NCBI GenBank assembly: GCA_004558955.1
Contig: SFZC01000032.1
Span: forward strand, 1-17,292
Length of the DNA stretch: 17,292 nucleotides
Direction: 5' to 3'
From: a bacterium
GTDB taxonomy: Bacteria > Cyanobacteriota > Vampirovibrionia > Gastranaerophilales > Gastranaerophilaceae
Positions 6,556 to 14,548 of the stretch are shown here, piece by piece. Every line of letters starts with the position of its first letter. Position 1 is the stretch's first letter. The notes below the pieces were generated by a model, which did not search any database, was not told where the DNA came from, and was given only the letters and a program-made list of their open reading frames with translations. A program made the position numbers and the translations under genes.

Positions 6556-6877
6556 TTGCAGAAAATTCATGTCTGTAAGCTTCCAACAATTGAGAAGCTT
6601 CTTCATAAGAATGTTCTTCCTGATACTTGTCAAAAATTTTGTTTAATTGAGCAACCTCTTCAGGGTTTTTCAATAAAAACATCATGTCGCTTTCTGTAGT
6701 ATCTGTCGTAATTTGTGATCTGCCAAGTGAAGCAGAAGGTACTTTGTCCAAATCGTTAATTTCTTTCTTTTCGATTGGAGCAGTCGGCATTTCCGCAGGT
6801 AAATTGCTGTCATTTGCAGCCTTTTGAATGCCTGTGTAGTTTACACTGTTGATGTTTTTGTTGTCAATTTCTCTCAT
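6548..6877 (-). CDS. Small hypothetical protein, acidic and soluble
   Basis: 109 residues, no family recognised. AAGGTGA precedes the ATG by 5 bases. Residues 1-60 are polar and Pro/Asn/Thr-rich, probably disordered (NLPAEMPTAPIEKKEINDLD). Residues about 63-109 look like a compact helical domain: MMFLLKNPEEVAQLNKIFDK, then YEEASQLLEAYRHEF. There is no signal peptide, membrane helix or cysteine. Codon use matches the neighbours, and the well-formed start and C-terminal helix pattern argue for a real gene. It diverges from the kinase-like gene at 7053, with which it shares a 175-base upstream region. It could be a small adaptor or regulator, but nothing in the sequence decides this. Confidence 0.65.
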   Translation of the reverse strand: MREIDNKNINSVNYTGIQKAANDSNLPAEMPTAPIEKKEINDLDKVPSASLGRSQITTDTTESDMMFLLKNPEEVAQLNKIFDKYQEEHSYEEASQLLEAYRHEFSAKK

Positions 6878-7052
6878 AGTATCACCTTACTTTCGAAACT
6901 ATTTTCTATTTTACCATCATGTCGTCCTGATATAGAAAACATCTAAATATTTTTTTTTGCTACTTTGTTCTAAAAAAGATTACAAAAATTTACATGTAAT
7001 TATTCAAAAGATTTTTCATGTTAAAATGTATTATATACTATAAAAGGATGTA

Positions 7053-8177
7053 ATGCAAATTATGAACTTGTCTAAATTATTAAAACGCATCTGGTGGTTG
7101 GTTTCAGCATACGGGACTATGGAAAATTTGCCTGATGCAGTACTTTTCGTAAACGGAGAAGGCGTTATAGAATATTATAACAAACGAGCAAAAGAGATTT
7201 TTTGCTTTGTTGACAACAGTTTCGGCAAATACAAAATTTCTGACGTTGTGAAAAACGCACACGAAACAATCGAAAAATCACTCACTGAACAAAAACCCGT
7301 ACTTGCAACCACTACATTATCCGAATTGGAATTTTATGTAGAAATAAACGTACAACAAAAAATCGGAGGATATTGCATTATAGCAAGAGATTTAACCTCT
7401 TTGACACAAGAAATTGCAAACGAAGAAAAAGTAGCAAAATTTAACAACGAAAAAAATGCAATGCTTGCAAAACTAAGTGATGATTTAAAATCACCATTAA
7501 GTTCAATGATTGGATTTTCTCAAGGTTTGTTGGACGGTTTGGGCGGTGATTTGACAGAAAAGCAAGACAAATATATAAAAATTATCAATTCAAACGCAAA
7601 AGATTTATACATTTTCTTGGACAAATTGCTAACGTTTTCTCAAGCAGAATCGTCAATATATCAAGAAAATTATCATACTTTTGACGTTATCGAACTGTTA
7701 AAATCCTCAGCCAAGGAGTTTAAAGCGGCTTGTGAAGAAAAAGGAATTACTTTTGATATAAACTGTGATGAATTAACAAACAGGAATATATATACGGATT
7801 CTGAAGCATTAAAAAATGCTTACCAAAACATTTTAGAAGTCGCAACCTCAATGACGGAAAAAGGATTTATTGCAATAAAAGCCTCAGAACCGAAAGAGGA
7901 AATTCAAGAAGAATATAAACTTCCGGAAGGCAAAAGATTTTTATATTTAGAATTGAGAGACACGGGAAGCGGAGTCTCAGAAGAGGATTTGAAGTATTTG
8001 TGCGAACCTTATGCCCAACTTGATAAAGGCAAAAAGAACATTTTACGTTCGCTAAAACTCGGTATCGCAAGCATTTTAATCAAACGGGCAAACGGAATAA
8101 TAAATATTCGCTCGGAATTGAAAAAAGGCACAAAATACGAAATTTTATTACCTGTAGAAAAGGGAGCAGATGAGTAA
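7053..8177 (+). CDS. Degenerate PAS-containing histidine-kinase-like protein lacking the phosphoacceptor His
   Basis: 374 residues, no transmembrane helix. AAAGGA precedes the ATG, and TATACT at 7034-7039 is a possible -10. Domain order: PAS-like sensor about 22-115 (NLPDAVLFVNGEGVIEYYNK), a dimerisation helix pair about 133-200, and a GHKL ATPase-like domain about 245-370. The H-box reads LSDDLKSPLSSMIGF, where the usual form is S-H-[DE]-L-[RK]-[TS]-P-L; D143 replaces the His. The N-box (D249, N259) has V263 where the Mg-binding Asn of the N-[AG] pair belongs. The G1 box DTGSG (303-307) and an F-box-like CEPYAQLDKGK are kept, but the G2 loop is reduced to SLKLGI. It should therefore not autophosphorylate and may act as a sensory scaffold or nucleotide-sensing regulator. 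The last 8 bases overlap the ABC ATPase gene, so the two are coupled. Confidence 0.8.
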   Translation: MQIMNLSKLLKRIWWLVSAYGTMENLPDAVLFVNGEGVIEYYNKRAKEIFCFVDNSFGKYKISDVVKNAHETIEKSLTEQKPVLATTTLSELEFYVEINVQQKIGGYCIIARDLTSLTQEIANEEKVAKFNNEKNAMLAKLSDDLKSPLSSMIGFSQGLLDGLGGDLTEKQDKYIKIINSNAKDLYIFLDKLLTFSQAESSIYQENYHTFDVIELLKSSAKEFKAACEEKGITFDINCDELTNRNIYTDSEALKNAYQNILEVATSMTEKGFIAIKASEPKEEIQEEYKLPEGKRFLYLELRDTGSGVSEEDLKYLCEPYAQLDKGKKNILRSLKLGIASILIKRANGIINIRSELKKGTKYEILLPVEKGADE

Positions 8178-9168
8178 CGTAATTTTAAAAAACGTACGAA
8201 AAACTTATGACAACAAAAAAACTGTCATAAATAACGTAAATTTGGAAATTAAAGATAAAGAATTTGTGGTTTTGGTCGGAGCCTCAGGGTGCGGAAAATC
8301 GACCTTGTTAAGAATGATAGCCGGATTAGAGGACATTTCTGACGGTGAAATTTATATCGGAGATAAAAAAGTCAACAATGTTCCGCCAAAAGACCGAGAT
8401 ATTGCATTTGTTTTCCAAAGTTACGCACTGTACCCTCACATGACAGTTAGAGAAAATATCGCTTTCGGACTAAAAATGAGAAAAGTAGATAAAAAAACGA
8501 TTGATGAAAAAGTGGCTCAAGCGGCGGAAATTTTGAACTTAGGCGAATACTTGGACAGGAAGCCAAAACAACTTTCGGGCGGGCAAAGACAAAGAGTAGC
8601 ACTCGGAAGAGCCATTGTAAGAAATCCGAAAGTATTTTTAATGGATGAACCATTGTCTAATTTAGATGCAAAACTTCGTGTTCAAATGCGTTCGGAAATT
8701 AAAAAATTACACGAAAAACTACAAACTACATTTATTTATGTAACACATGATCAAACAGAAGCATTGACAATGGGTGACAGAATTGTAGTTTTAAATAACG
8801 GCGATATTCAACAGGTTGATACTCCGAATGAGATTTACAACAACCCGAAAAACACGTTTGTTGCAGGGTTTGTAGGTTCTCCGCAAATGAATTTTATTGA
8901 AGGTAAAGACTTAGGACTTGACGAAAACATTTTGTACGGACTCAGACCTGAAAAAGTTACAAATACAGACGGGGATATTAAATTAAGCGTAAATGTTGAC
9001 ATTACGGAAATGCTCGGAAGCGAAATTATTGTATATTTCAATATCGGCGATAAAAAATGTTCCGCAAAATTGCCTTCTGACACTAAAGTCGGCAAAACTT
9101 TAGACATTTGCATAAATTCACATGATTTATACAAATTCAATAAACAAACTGGCGAACGGATTTATTAA
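8170..9168 (+). CDS. ABC transporter ATPase, MalK/UgpC family (carbohydrate importer)
   Basis: 332 residues. Walker A GASGCGKST (37-45), Q-loop Q83 (FVFQSYALYPHMTV, typical of the MalK/UgpC group), signature LSGGQRQRVALGRA (135-148), Walker B VFLMDEP (155-161), D-loop SNLDA and switch H193 (YVTHDQTEA) are all intact, so ATP hydrolysis is expected. A C-terminal OB/TOBE-like regulatory domain starts near residue 235 (GSPQMNF, LRPEKV) and is somewhat shorter than in typical 360-370-residue members. It energises sugar or glycerol-phosphate-type importers. No permease is beside it; a permease of the right kind ends at 358. One such ATPase often serves several sugar importers, so it may be a shared subunit. 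It overlaps the upstream pseudokinase gene by 8 bases. Confidence 0.93.
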   Translation: MSNVILKNVRKTYDNKKTVINNVNLEIKDKEFVVLVGASGCGKSTLLRMIAGLEDISDGEIYIGDKKVNNVPPKDRDIAFVFQSYALYPHMTVRENIAFGLKMRKVDKKTIDEKVAQAAEILNLGEYLDRKPKQLSGGQRQRVALGRAIVRNPKVFLMDEPLSNLDAKLRVQMRSEIKKLHEKLQTTFIYVTHDQTEALTMGDRIVVLNNGDIQQVDTPNEIYNNPKNTFVAGFVGSPQMNFIEGKDLGLDENILYGLRPEKVTNTDGDIKLSVNVDITEMLGSEIIVYFNIGDKKCSAKLPSDTKVGKTLDICINSHDLYKFNKQTGERIY

Positions 9169-9205
9169 AAATATATAAAGAGATAGATTTATTAACATTA
9201 TCGTG

Positions 9206-9211
9206 TATAAT
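9206..9211 (+). promoter_or_regulatory. Candidate -10 element before the LamB/YcsF gene
   Basis: TATAAT, a perfect -10 hexamer, lies 35 bases before the ATG at 9247 in the longest gap of the 7053-13063 series. No recognisable -35 stands at normal spacing, so this is a weak internal-promoter candidate. Confidence 0.3.
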
Positions 9212-9246
9212 TAGATAAGACATTATTATTGGACGGGATTTTAGAA

Positions 9247-10041
9247 ATGCAAAAAACATTGGAAAAAAGGGGAATAAAAAATATAGATTTTAACTGTGAT
9301 TTGGCACAGAGTTTCGGGATTTATAAAAATAGTACGGAATCCAGATTGTTGGATTATGTAAGTTCTGTCAACATTTCTTGTGGCTTTCACGCAGGCGACC
9401 CGTTGACAATAAAAGAAGCCTTATTAAATGCCAAGAGCAAAAATATTGTAGTCGGAGCCCATGTCGGATATGACGATATTCAGGGGTTTGGTTACAGAAA
9501 AATGGACTTAGATTTTGATGAATTGGAAGCGCTTGTTATGTACCAAGTCGGAGCCTTGATGACCTTTGCAAAAGCATACAATATGGAAATCGAACATGTA
9601 AGACCGCACGGGGCAATGTACCGTCAGGCGGCGGAAGACATTGAAGTTTCAAGAACCATTGCAAAAGCAATCAAAAAATGTTCAAAATGGTTGGTTTACT
9701 ACGGTGCAACTGGTGATAAACTTGCTCAAGTCGGCGAAGAGGAAAACTTGCAAGTGGCTCACGAGGTTCACCTTGAAAAAATTTACGACAAAGAAGGAAA
9801 TATCGACTTTTCCGCAAGAGATTTGGAAAACTCGAATATTTCAATTCAAAGATTAAAAGACTTGTTGCAATACTCTCAAGTTACTAACAATGAGGGCGGA
9901 AAAACTGTTGTCAGAGCAGATTCCATCCACTTTTCAAACAAACTTTCAAATGCAAAAGATTTGATTATTCAAGCAAGAGAAATAGTTGAGCCGTTGCCGT
10001 TTAACTATATGAATGCTCAAAAATCAGGCTGGGTAGAATAA
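9247..10041 (+). CDS. LamB/YcsF family protein (PxpA-like 5-oxoprolinase subunit)
   Basis: 264 residues from ATG 9247; a weak GGACGGG lies 9 bases before it. The TTG at 9229 would add six residues before the conserved start of the family and is not preferred. The motifs of PxpA are present: DFNCDL (14-19), SCGFHAGD (44-51), GAH (70-72), a GFGYR segment (80-84) and HVRPHGAMY (117-125). PxpA, with PxpB and PxpC, opens 5-oxoproline to glutamate at the cost of ATP. Two things differ: the usual DLGESFG reads DLAQSFG (A20, Q21), and no pxpB/pxpC gene is adjacent. Family membership is clear. Activity on 5-oxoproline is likely but not certain, and partners may be encoded elsewhere. It sits between a transporter ATPase and yvcK. 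Confidence 0.85.
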   Translation: MQKTLEKRGIKNIDFNCDLAQSFGIYKNSTESRLLDYVSSVNISCGFHAGDPLTIKEALLNAKSKNIVVGAHVGYDDIQGFGYRKMDLDFDELEALVMYQVGALMTFAKAYNMEIEHVRPHGAMYRQAAEDIEVSRTIAKAIKKCSKWLVYYGATGDKLAQVGEEENLQVAHEVHLEKIYDKEGNIDFSARDLENSNISIQRLKDLLQYSQVTNNEGGKTVVRADSIHFSNKLSNAKDLIIQAREIVEPLPFNYMNAQKSGWVE

Positions 10042-10073
10042 TAATTTATTATTAATAAGGAATAAGTAAAAGT

Positions 10074-11369
10074 ATGATAAAGAAATTAAAAGTACCAAAA
10101 CAAGCAGGTTGGTTAATACCTGGATTACAGGTAAAAAGATGGTTTTTATTGATTTTTATCGGTGCTGCCGTGATGACGGTCGGTATTTTGATGTTGTTTG
10201 ATTTGCAACCGATATTCAACACTATGCAATTTATCAGAAAAATTGCAACAAAAATTTCAACAGAATGGCTAGCTTTTGCGTTCATAATGTTCGGTGCTGC
10301 AATATTTTTCAAAGGCTGGACAAAAACAAACTTATCCATACTTGATATGGACGAGGACAGAAATAACGATGTACTTTTAGAAAACTTATACAGAAGAAGA
10401 AAACTTAACCGTGGACCTCGTATCGTTGCAGTCGGTGGCGGAACGGGCTTATCAATGCTATTGAGCGGTATCAAAAATATCACAAACAATATTACTGCGA
10501 TTGTAACAGTCGGCGATGACGGCGGAAGCTCAGGAAAATTAAGAGAATCCTTGGGGATTTTACCACCCGGAGATATTCGTCACTGCATCACTGCGTTAGC
10601 GGATGATGAAGATTTGGTAAATAAGTTGTTTAAATACAGATTTGATGACGGAAAATGCTTGGAAGGTCACAGCTTCGGCAATTTGTTCATCACGGCACTT
10701 TGCGAAATCACGGGCGATATGGTATCTGCAGTTCGAGCATCTTCAAGAGTTTTGTCAATCAGAGGACGAGTTTTGCCTGCAACATTAGACGATATGAAAC
10801 TTGTTGCGGAAATGGAAGACGGCAGAATTATTCACGGAGAATCTCAAATTCCTGAAGCACACGGCAAAATTAAAAAATTATTCACTGAACCTAAACATTG
10901 CAAGGCTTTGCCTGAAGTTATTGATGCTATCCGCAATGCCGAATTGATTATTTTAGGTCCGGGAAGTTTATACACAAGTGTTATTCCAAACCTTTTGATT
11001 AAAGAAATTGCCGAAGAAATCGCAAAATCAAAGGCGAAGAAAATATATGTTTGTAACATTATGACCCAACCGGGGGAAACAGATAATTACAAGGTTTCAG
11101 ACCACATCAAAGCGTTGATTAAACACGCAGGGTCTCCAAAAATTGTTGATGCGGTACTTGTTAATAACTATTTGCCAGAAAAACCTGCCGACAAATATCA
11201 AAAATCAAATTCTTATCCTGTAATTTTGGACACCCCTGAAATTAAGAAAATGGGCATAAGAGTCTGTGCCCAAAAACTTATTGAAGATAACAAAGAAGGT
11301 TTAATCAGACACAGTTCAAACCGTGTAGCAAGAGCGATTTACTACTGGTTCAGAAAATCCTCAAAATAA
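10074..11369 (+). CDS. yvcK: YvcK/CofD-like gluconeogenesis factor with N-terminal membrane extension
   Basis: 431 residues, about 110 more than B. subtilis YvcK. The extra N-terminus carries two predicted membrane helices (about 23-43 and 64-81) with a short loop, an arrangement I associate with cyanobacterial-type homologues. The cytoplasmic CofD/UPF0052 domain follows: VAVGGGTGLS (118-127, nucleotide-binding loop), VTVGDDGGSSGKLRE (144-158), PPGDIRHC and GHSFGNL (198-204). YvcK proteins bind UDP-sugars such as UDP-GlcNAc and are needed for growth on gluconeogenic substrates and for normal wall synthesis and cell shape; the reaction, if any, is unknown. CofD itself (2-phospho-L-lactate transferase of F420 synthesis) is less likely, because no F420 genes are near. 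It starts 32 bases after the LamB/YcsF gene, with AAGGAAT as a weak ribosome-binding site, and 12 bases before panB. Confidence 0.88.
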   Translation: MIKKLKVPKQAGWLIPGLQVKRWFLLIFIGAAVMTVGILMLFDLQPIFNTMQFIRKIATKISTEWLAFAFIMFGAAIFFKGWTKTNLSILDMDEDRNNDVLLENLYRRRKLNRGPRIVAVGGGTGLSMLLSGIKNITNNITAIVTVGDDGGSSGKLRESLGILPPGDIRHCITALADDEDLVNKLFKYRFDDGKCLEGHSFGNLFITALCEITGDMVSAVRASSRVLSIRGRVLPATLDDMKLVAEMEDGRIIHGESQIPEAHGKIKKLFTEPKHCKALPEVIDAIRNAELIILGPGSLYTSVIPNLLIKEIAEEIAKSKAKKIYVCNIMTQPGETDNYKVSDHIKALIKHAGSPKIVDAVLVNNYLPEKPADKYQKSNSYPVILDTPEIKKMGIRVCAQKLIEDNKEGLIRHSSNRVARAIYYWFRKSSK

Positions 11370-11381
11370 AAAGGCGAAATC

Positions 11382-12182
11382 ATGGTAAAAAAAGTTACTG
11401 TAAGAACACTAAAAAAACTAAAAGAAAATAATGAAAAATTTGCAGTTCTGACAGCTTACGATTACTCAACGGCAAAATATATTGATGAGGCAGGAATTGA
11501 TGTCATTTTGATAGGTGATAGCCTTGCTATGGTGGCTCTTGGCTATGAAAACACCAATGCTATCGGGGTAGAAGAAATGTCAATATTTACAAAAGCCGTA
11601 GCTAAAGGAGCTTCAAGGGCAATGGTCGTAACGGACATGCCTTTTATGAGTTACACAACAGATATTCCAACTGCATTAAAAAATCTCGGAAATATGATTA
11701 AACTAGGAGCAAATGCGGTCAAACTCGAGGGTTGCAACGATTATGTCTTAGAACTGATTAAAAGAAGTACCCAAACAGGAATTCCGGTTATGGGGCATAT
11801 CGGATTTACTCCGCAATCCCAAAACGTAATCGGCGGACACATTATTCAAGGCAAAACTGCCGAAGCAATAGAAGAATTATTACGGCAGGCCAAACAACTT
11901 GAAAATGCCGGAGCATTTTCAATAGTTCTTGAAATGGTACCAAAAGACGGAGCAAAATATATTACAGAAAATATAAATATTCCGACAATTTCGTGTGGTG
12001 CAGGAATGTATTGTGATGCTCAGGTTATGGTTTGTGATGACTTGTTTGGCAAATTTTCCGAATTTAAACCGAAATTTGCGAGAAAATACGGCGATATGAA
12101 AGACTTAATTTTAGATTGTGCCAAAAGATATAAAGAAGATGTCCTTAGCGGGAATTACCCGAACGATGAGGAATGTTATTAA
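11382..12182 (+). CDS. panB: Ketopantoate hydroxymethyltransferase
   Basis: 266 residues, the usual length. It transfers a hydroxymethyl group from 5,10-methylene-tetrahydrofolate to alpha-ketoisovalerate, giving ketopantoate, the first committed step to pantothenate and CoA. Visible features: LTAYDYSTAK (24-33), metal ligands in IGDSLAM (D46), TDMPF (D85) and KLEG (E116), GHIGFTPQ (138-145), GGHIIQGKT (151-159, usually GGYKVQGK) and the catalytic-acid segment IVLEMVP (E184). Start ATG 11382 is 13 bases after the yvcK stop, and GGCGA before it is a weak ribosome-binding site. The gene ends 23 bases before panC, so panBC are co-transcribed. No panD or ketopantoate reductase gene is in the window. 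Confidence 0.96.
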   Translation: MVKKVTVRTLKKLKENNEKFAVLTAYDYSTAKYIDEAGIDVILIGDSLAMVALGYENTNAIGVEEMSIFTKAVAKGASRAMVVTDMPFMSYTTDIPTALKNLGNMIKLGANAVKLEGCNDYVLELIKRSTQTGIPVMGHIGFTPQSQNVIGGHIIQGKTAEAIEELLRQAKQLENAGAFSIVLEMVPKDGAKYITENINIPTISCGAGMYCDAQVMVCDDLFGKFSEFKPKFARKYGDMKDLILDCAKRYKEDVLSGNYPNDEECY

Positions 12183-12205
12183 CATATAAGAAGGAAGTGA
12201 GCAAA

Positions 12206-13063
12206 ATGTTAGTTCATACAATCAAAGAAGTTAGAGAACATGTAAAACAATGGAAAAAAGAAGGCTTAACGGTCGGTTTGGTTCCGACAATGGGAGCATT
12301 ACATAACGGTCATTTGAGCCTTATTAAAAAAGCTGTTGAAAAATGCGACAAAGTCGTAGTTTCAGTTTTTGTAAACCCTATCCAATTCTGCCCCGGAGAA
12401 GATTTGGACAAATACCCGAGAACTCTTGAAGCTGATACAAAATTATGCGAAGAGGCAGGAGTTAGCATAGTTTTTGCACCGACTCCGACTGAAATGTACG
12501 GCGAAAATCAAATGAGAACAAACGATTTTCTAACCTATGTAATTCCGCCGTTTTTCTATGTAAATAAACTTTGCGGAAAATCAAGAGTAGGGCATTTTGA
12601 CGGAGTTTGCACAGTTGTAAACAAATTATTCAATATCGTGCAACCTGATTGTGCCTTTTTCGGACAAAAAGATGCTCAACAACTTATCATTATAAAAAAA
12701 ATGGTCAAAGATTTGAACATTCCTGTCGAAATTATCCCATGTCCGATAGTTAGAGAAGACTCAGGTTTGGCACTAAGTTCAAGAAATAAATATTTATCTG
12801 AAGAAGACAAAAAACACGCTTTAGCATTAAGCAAAATACTTAACAACATTAAACTTTGTTACAAAAAAGGTATTACAGATGTTGAAGCTCTTCGTGAAAC
12901 GGCTTATTCAATTCTAAACGAACACCACGACTTGGAATACTTGGAATTTATGAATGAAAACAATTTGGAAGAAGTCAAAAAAGCGGACGATTCGACAAGA
13001 GTTTTCATCGCTTGTAAAGTCGGCGGAGTAAGACTTATTGATAATATTTTGTTAGGTGAATAA
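12206..13063 (+). CDS. panC: Pantoate--beta-alanine ligase (pantothenate synthetase)
   Basis: 285 residues. It activates pantoate with ATP and joins it to beta-alanine, the last step of pantothenate synthesis, in the cytoplasm. Start ATG 12206 is chosen because AAGGAAGTGA (12191-12200) is well placed for it and it gives the family's usual N-terminus; an upstream TTG-type start at 12173 would overlap panB and add 11 residues unlike the family. Motifs: PTMGALHNGH (27-36, HxGH nucleotide-binding motif), VFVNPIQF (54-61), GEDLDKYPRT (64-73), VGHFDGV for the usual PGHFxGV, FFGQKDAQQ and the late LSSRNKYL segment. All catalytic segments look intact. It ends at a hairpin shared with purA. Confidence 0.96.
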   Translation: MLVHTIKEVREHVKQWKKEGLTVGLVPTMGALHNGHLSLIKKAVEKCDKVVVSVFVNPIQFCPGEDLDKYPRTLEADTKLCEEAGVSIVFAPTPTEMYGENQMRTNDFLTYVIPPFFYVNKLCGKSRVGHFDGVCTVVNKLFNIVQPDCAFFGQKDAQQLIIIKKMVKDLNIPVEIIPCPIVREDSGLALSSRNKYLSEEDKKHALALSKILNNIKLCYKKGITDVEALRETAYSILNEHHDLEYLEFMNENNLEEVKKADDSTRVFIACKVGGVRLIDNILLGE

Positions 13064-13078
13064 CACACTATAGAATTA

Positions 13079-13113
13079 AAGAAGAGGTTGAATTTAATTT
13101 TCAACCTCTTCTT
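13079..13113. terminator. Bidirectional terminator between panC and purA
   Basis: AAGAAGAGGTTGAA (13079-13092) pairs perfectly with TTCAACCTCTTCTT (13100-13113), 14 bp with a 7-base loop. It lies 15 bases after the panC stop and 32 bases after the purA stop on the other strand, so it can end both transcripts. The T-runs outside the stem are short. Confidence 0.75.
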
Positions 13114-13145
13114 ATTAGTTATTTTTAAGTTTCAACTTATAAAAA

Positions 13146-14429
13146 TTACTTTTTGAAAATTGTTTGTTCTCTATCCGGACCTACAGAAACAATATCAATA
13201 GGAGTTTCAAGTATTTCTTCCAATCTTTCCAAGTATTTTTTACAATTTTCAGGCAATTTATCATATGTTTTTACACCTGTAATATCAGATTTCCAACCTT
13301 TATGAGTTTCATAAATCGGCTCCAAATACTGATGAATAAAGACATTTGTAGGATAGTCATTATAAATTTTACCGTCACGAGTGTCACGATAAGCCGTACA
13401 AATTTTGATTTCGTCAAAAGTATCAAACACATCAATTTTAGTTAATGCGATTGAAGTCAAACCACCGACAAGAGAAGCATATTTCATTGTTACTGCATCG
13501 AACCAACCACAACGTCTCGGACGACCTGTTGTAACGCCAAACTCGTGTCCGATATCTTGGATAAGTTTTCCTGTTTCATTCGTCAATTCTGTAACAAAAG
13601 GCCCTTCGCCGACTCTTGTAACGTACGCTTTGGCAACCCCGATTACCTTGTCTATAACGGTAGGTCCATAACCGGAACCTGTTGAAGCACCGCCGCCGAT
13701 TGGGTTTGAACTAGTGACAAACGGATAAGTTCCGAAATCCACGTCAAGCATAACGCCTTGAGCACCTTCAAAAAGGATTTTTTTCTTATCTTTTTTGGCT
13801 TTTCTCAACATTTCCTGCCAATCAAAACAAACATAAGGTCTGAAAATTTCAGCATATTTTTTACACAATTCCAAAACTTCCTCTTTTGTGTAAGTTTTCA
13901 AATTATAAACTTCTTTTAATTGTTTATTTTTTATCGGCAAAATTACATCAAGTTTTTCTGACAATGCAATATCAGAATATAAATCTTCAATTTTTAAACC
14001 GATTCTTTGCATTTTGTCTGTATAAGTAGGTCCAATACCTTTTTTAGTAGTACCGATTTTGCCTTTACCTGCCGTACTTTCGGAATATCCGTCAACTTCC
14101 GTATGCCAAGGCATTGTAATTGATGCTAGCGGGCTAACTTTTAGTCCGGACAAGTCAATATTTTCTTTTTTTAAACCGTCAATTTCTTCTTGGAAATATT
14201 CAGGTAAAATTACCGTACCGTTACCGATTAAACAAGTTTTTTCACCATACAAAATTCCTGACGGAATCAAGTGAAATTTAAAAGTTTTACCGTGAGCAAC
14301 AACAGTATGACCAGCATTGCAACCACCCTGATAACGGATAATTAAATCAGAATTTTCTGCCAATAAATCAGTAATTTTCGCTTTTCCTTCATCGCCCCAT
14401 TGAGCTCCGACTACTACACAATTTTCCAT
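13146..14429 (-). CDS. purA: Adenylosuccinate synthetase
   Basis: 427 residues, normal for the family. It couples IMP and aspartate using GTP, the first step from IMP to AMP. Start ATG 14429 is preferred: GAAGGGTG (14435-14442) is its ribosome-binding site, while the ATG at 14444 lies upstream of that site and adds only MKGVF. Motifs: QWGDEGKAK (10-18), with catalytic D13; GGCNAGHTVV with H41; GNGTVI; STAGKGKIGTTKKGIGPTY; ILFEGAQGVMLD; TSSNP; VTTGRPRRCGWFD; and LTKIDVFD. One odd point is A17, where most family members have Gly in GDEGKGK, a loop that closes on the phosphates; the rest of the active site is standard. It is monocistronic, running convergent to panC, with the TPR gene's terminator just upstream. 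Confidence 0.97.
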   Translation of the reverse strand: MENCVVVGAQWGDEGKAKITDLLAENSDLIIRYQGGCNAGHTVVAHGKTFKFHLIPSGILYGEKTCLIGNGTVILPEYFQEEIDGLKKENIDLSGLKVSPLASITMPWHTEVDGYSESTAGKGKIGTTKKGIGPTYTDKMQRIGLKIEDLYSDIALSEKLDVILPIKNKQLKEVYNLKTYTKEEVLELCKKYAEIFRPYVCFDWQEMLRKAKKDKKKILFEGAQGVMLDVDFGTYPFVTSSNPIGGGASTGSGYGPTVIDKVIGVAKAYVTRVGEGPFVTELTNETGKLIQDIGHEFGVTTGRPRRCGWFDAVTMKYASLVGGLTSIALTKIDVFDTFDEIKICTAYRDTRDGKIYNDYPTNVFIHQYLEPIYETHKGWKSDITGVKTYDKLPENCKKYLERLEEILETPIDIVSVGPDREQTIFKK

Positions 14430-14485
14430 AAATACACCCTTCATTTATTTATTCTTCGCACAATTAATATTACAACAAACAAAAT

Positions 14486-14516
14486 AAAAAAATGGTGTTT
14501 TGTTTCCAAAACACCA
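14486..14516 (-). terminator. Rho-independent terminator of the 555-residue TPR gene
   Basis: Minus strand: TGGTGTTTTG (14516-14507), loop GAAA, CAAAACACCA (14502-14493), then T7 (14492-14486). It is a 10-bp stem with a stable GAAA tetraloop, 33 bases after the stop at 14549 and 57 bases before the purA start, so it separates the two genes. Confidence 0.88.
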
Positions 14517-14548
14517 ATACCTCTATTATAAGGTGTAAATATATACCC

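Noticed and set aside
10052..10489. 145-codon minus-strand frame opposite yvcK
   Set aside because: It is a shadow of the yvcK coding frame, with low-complexity composition and no start signals.
13164..13671. Plus-strand frames opposite purA (93 and 88 codons)
   Set aside because: They are antisense shadows of a strongly conserved gene without ribosome-binding sites.
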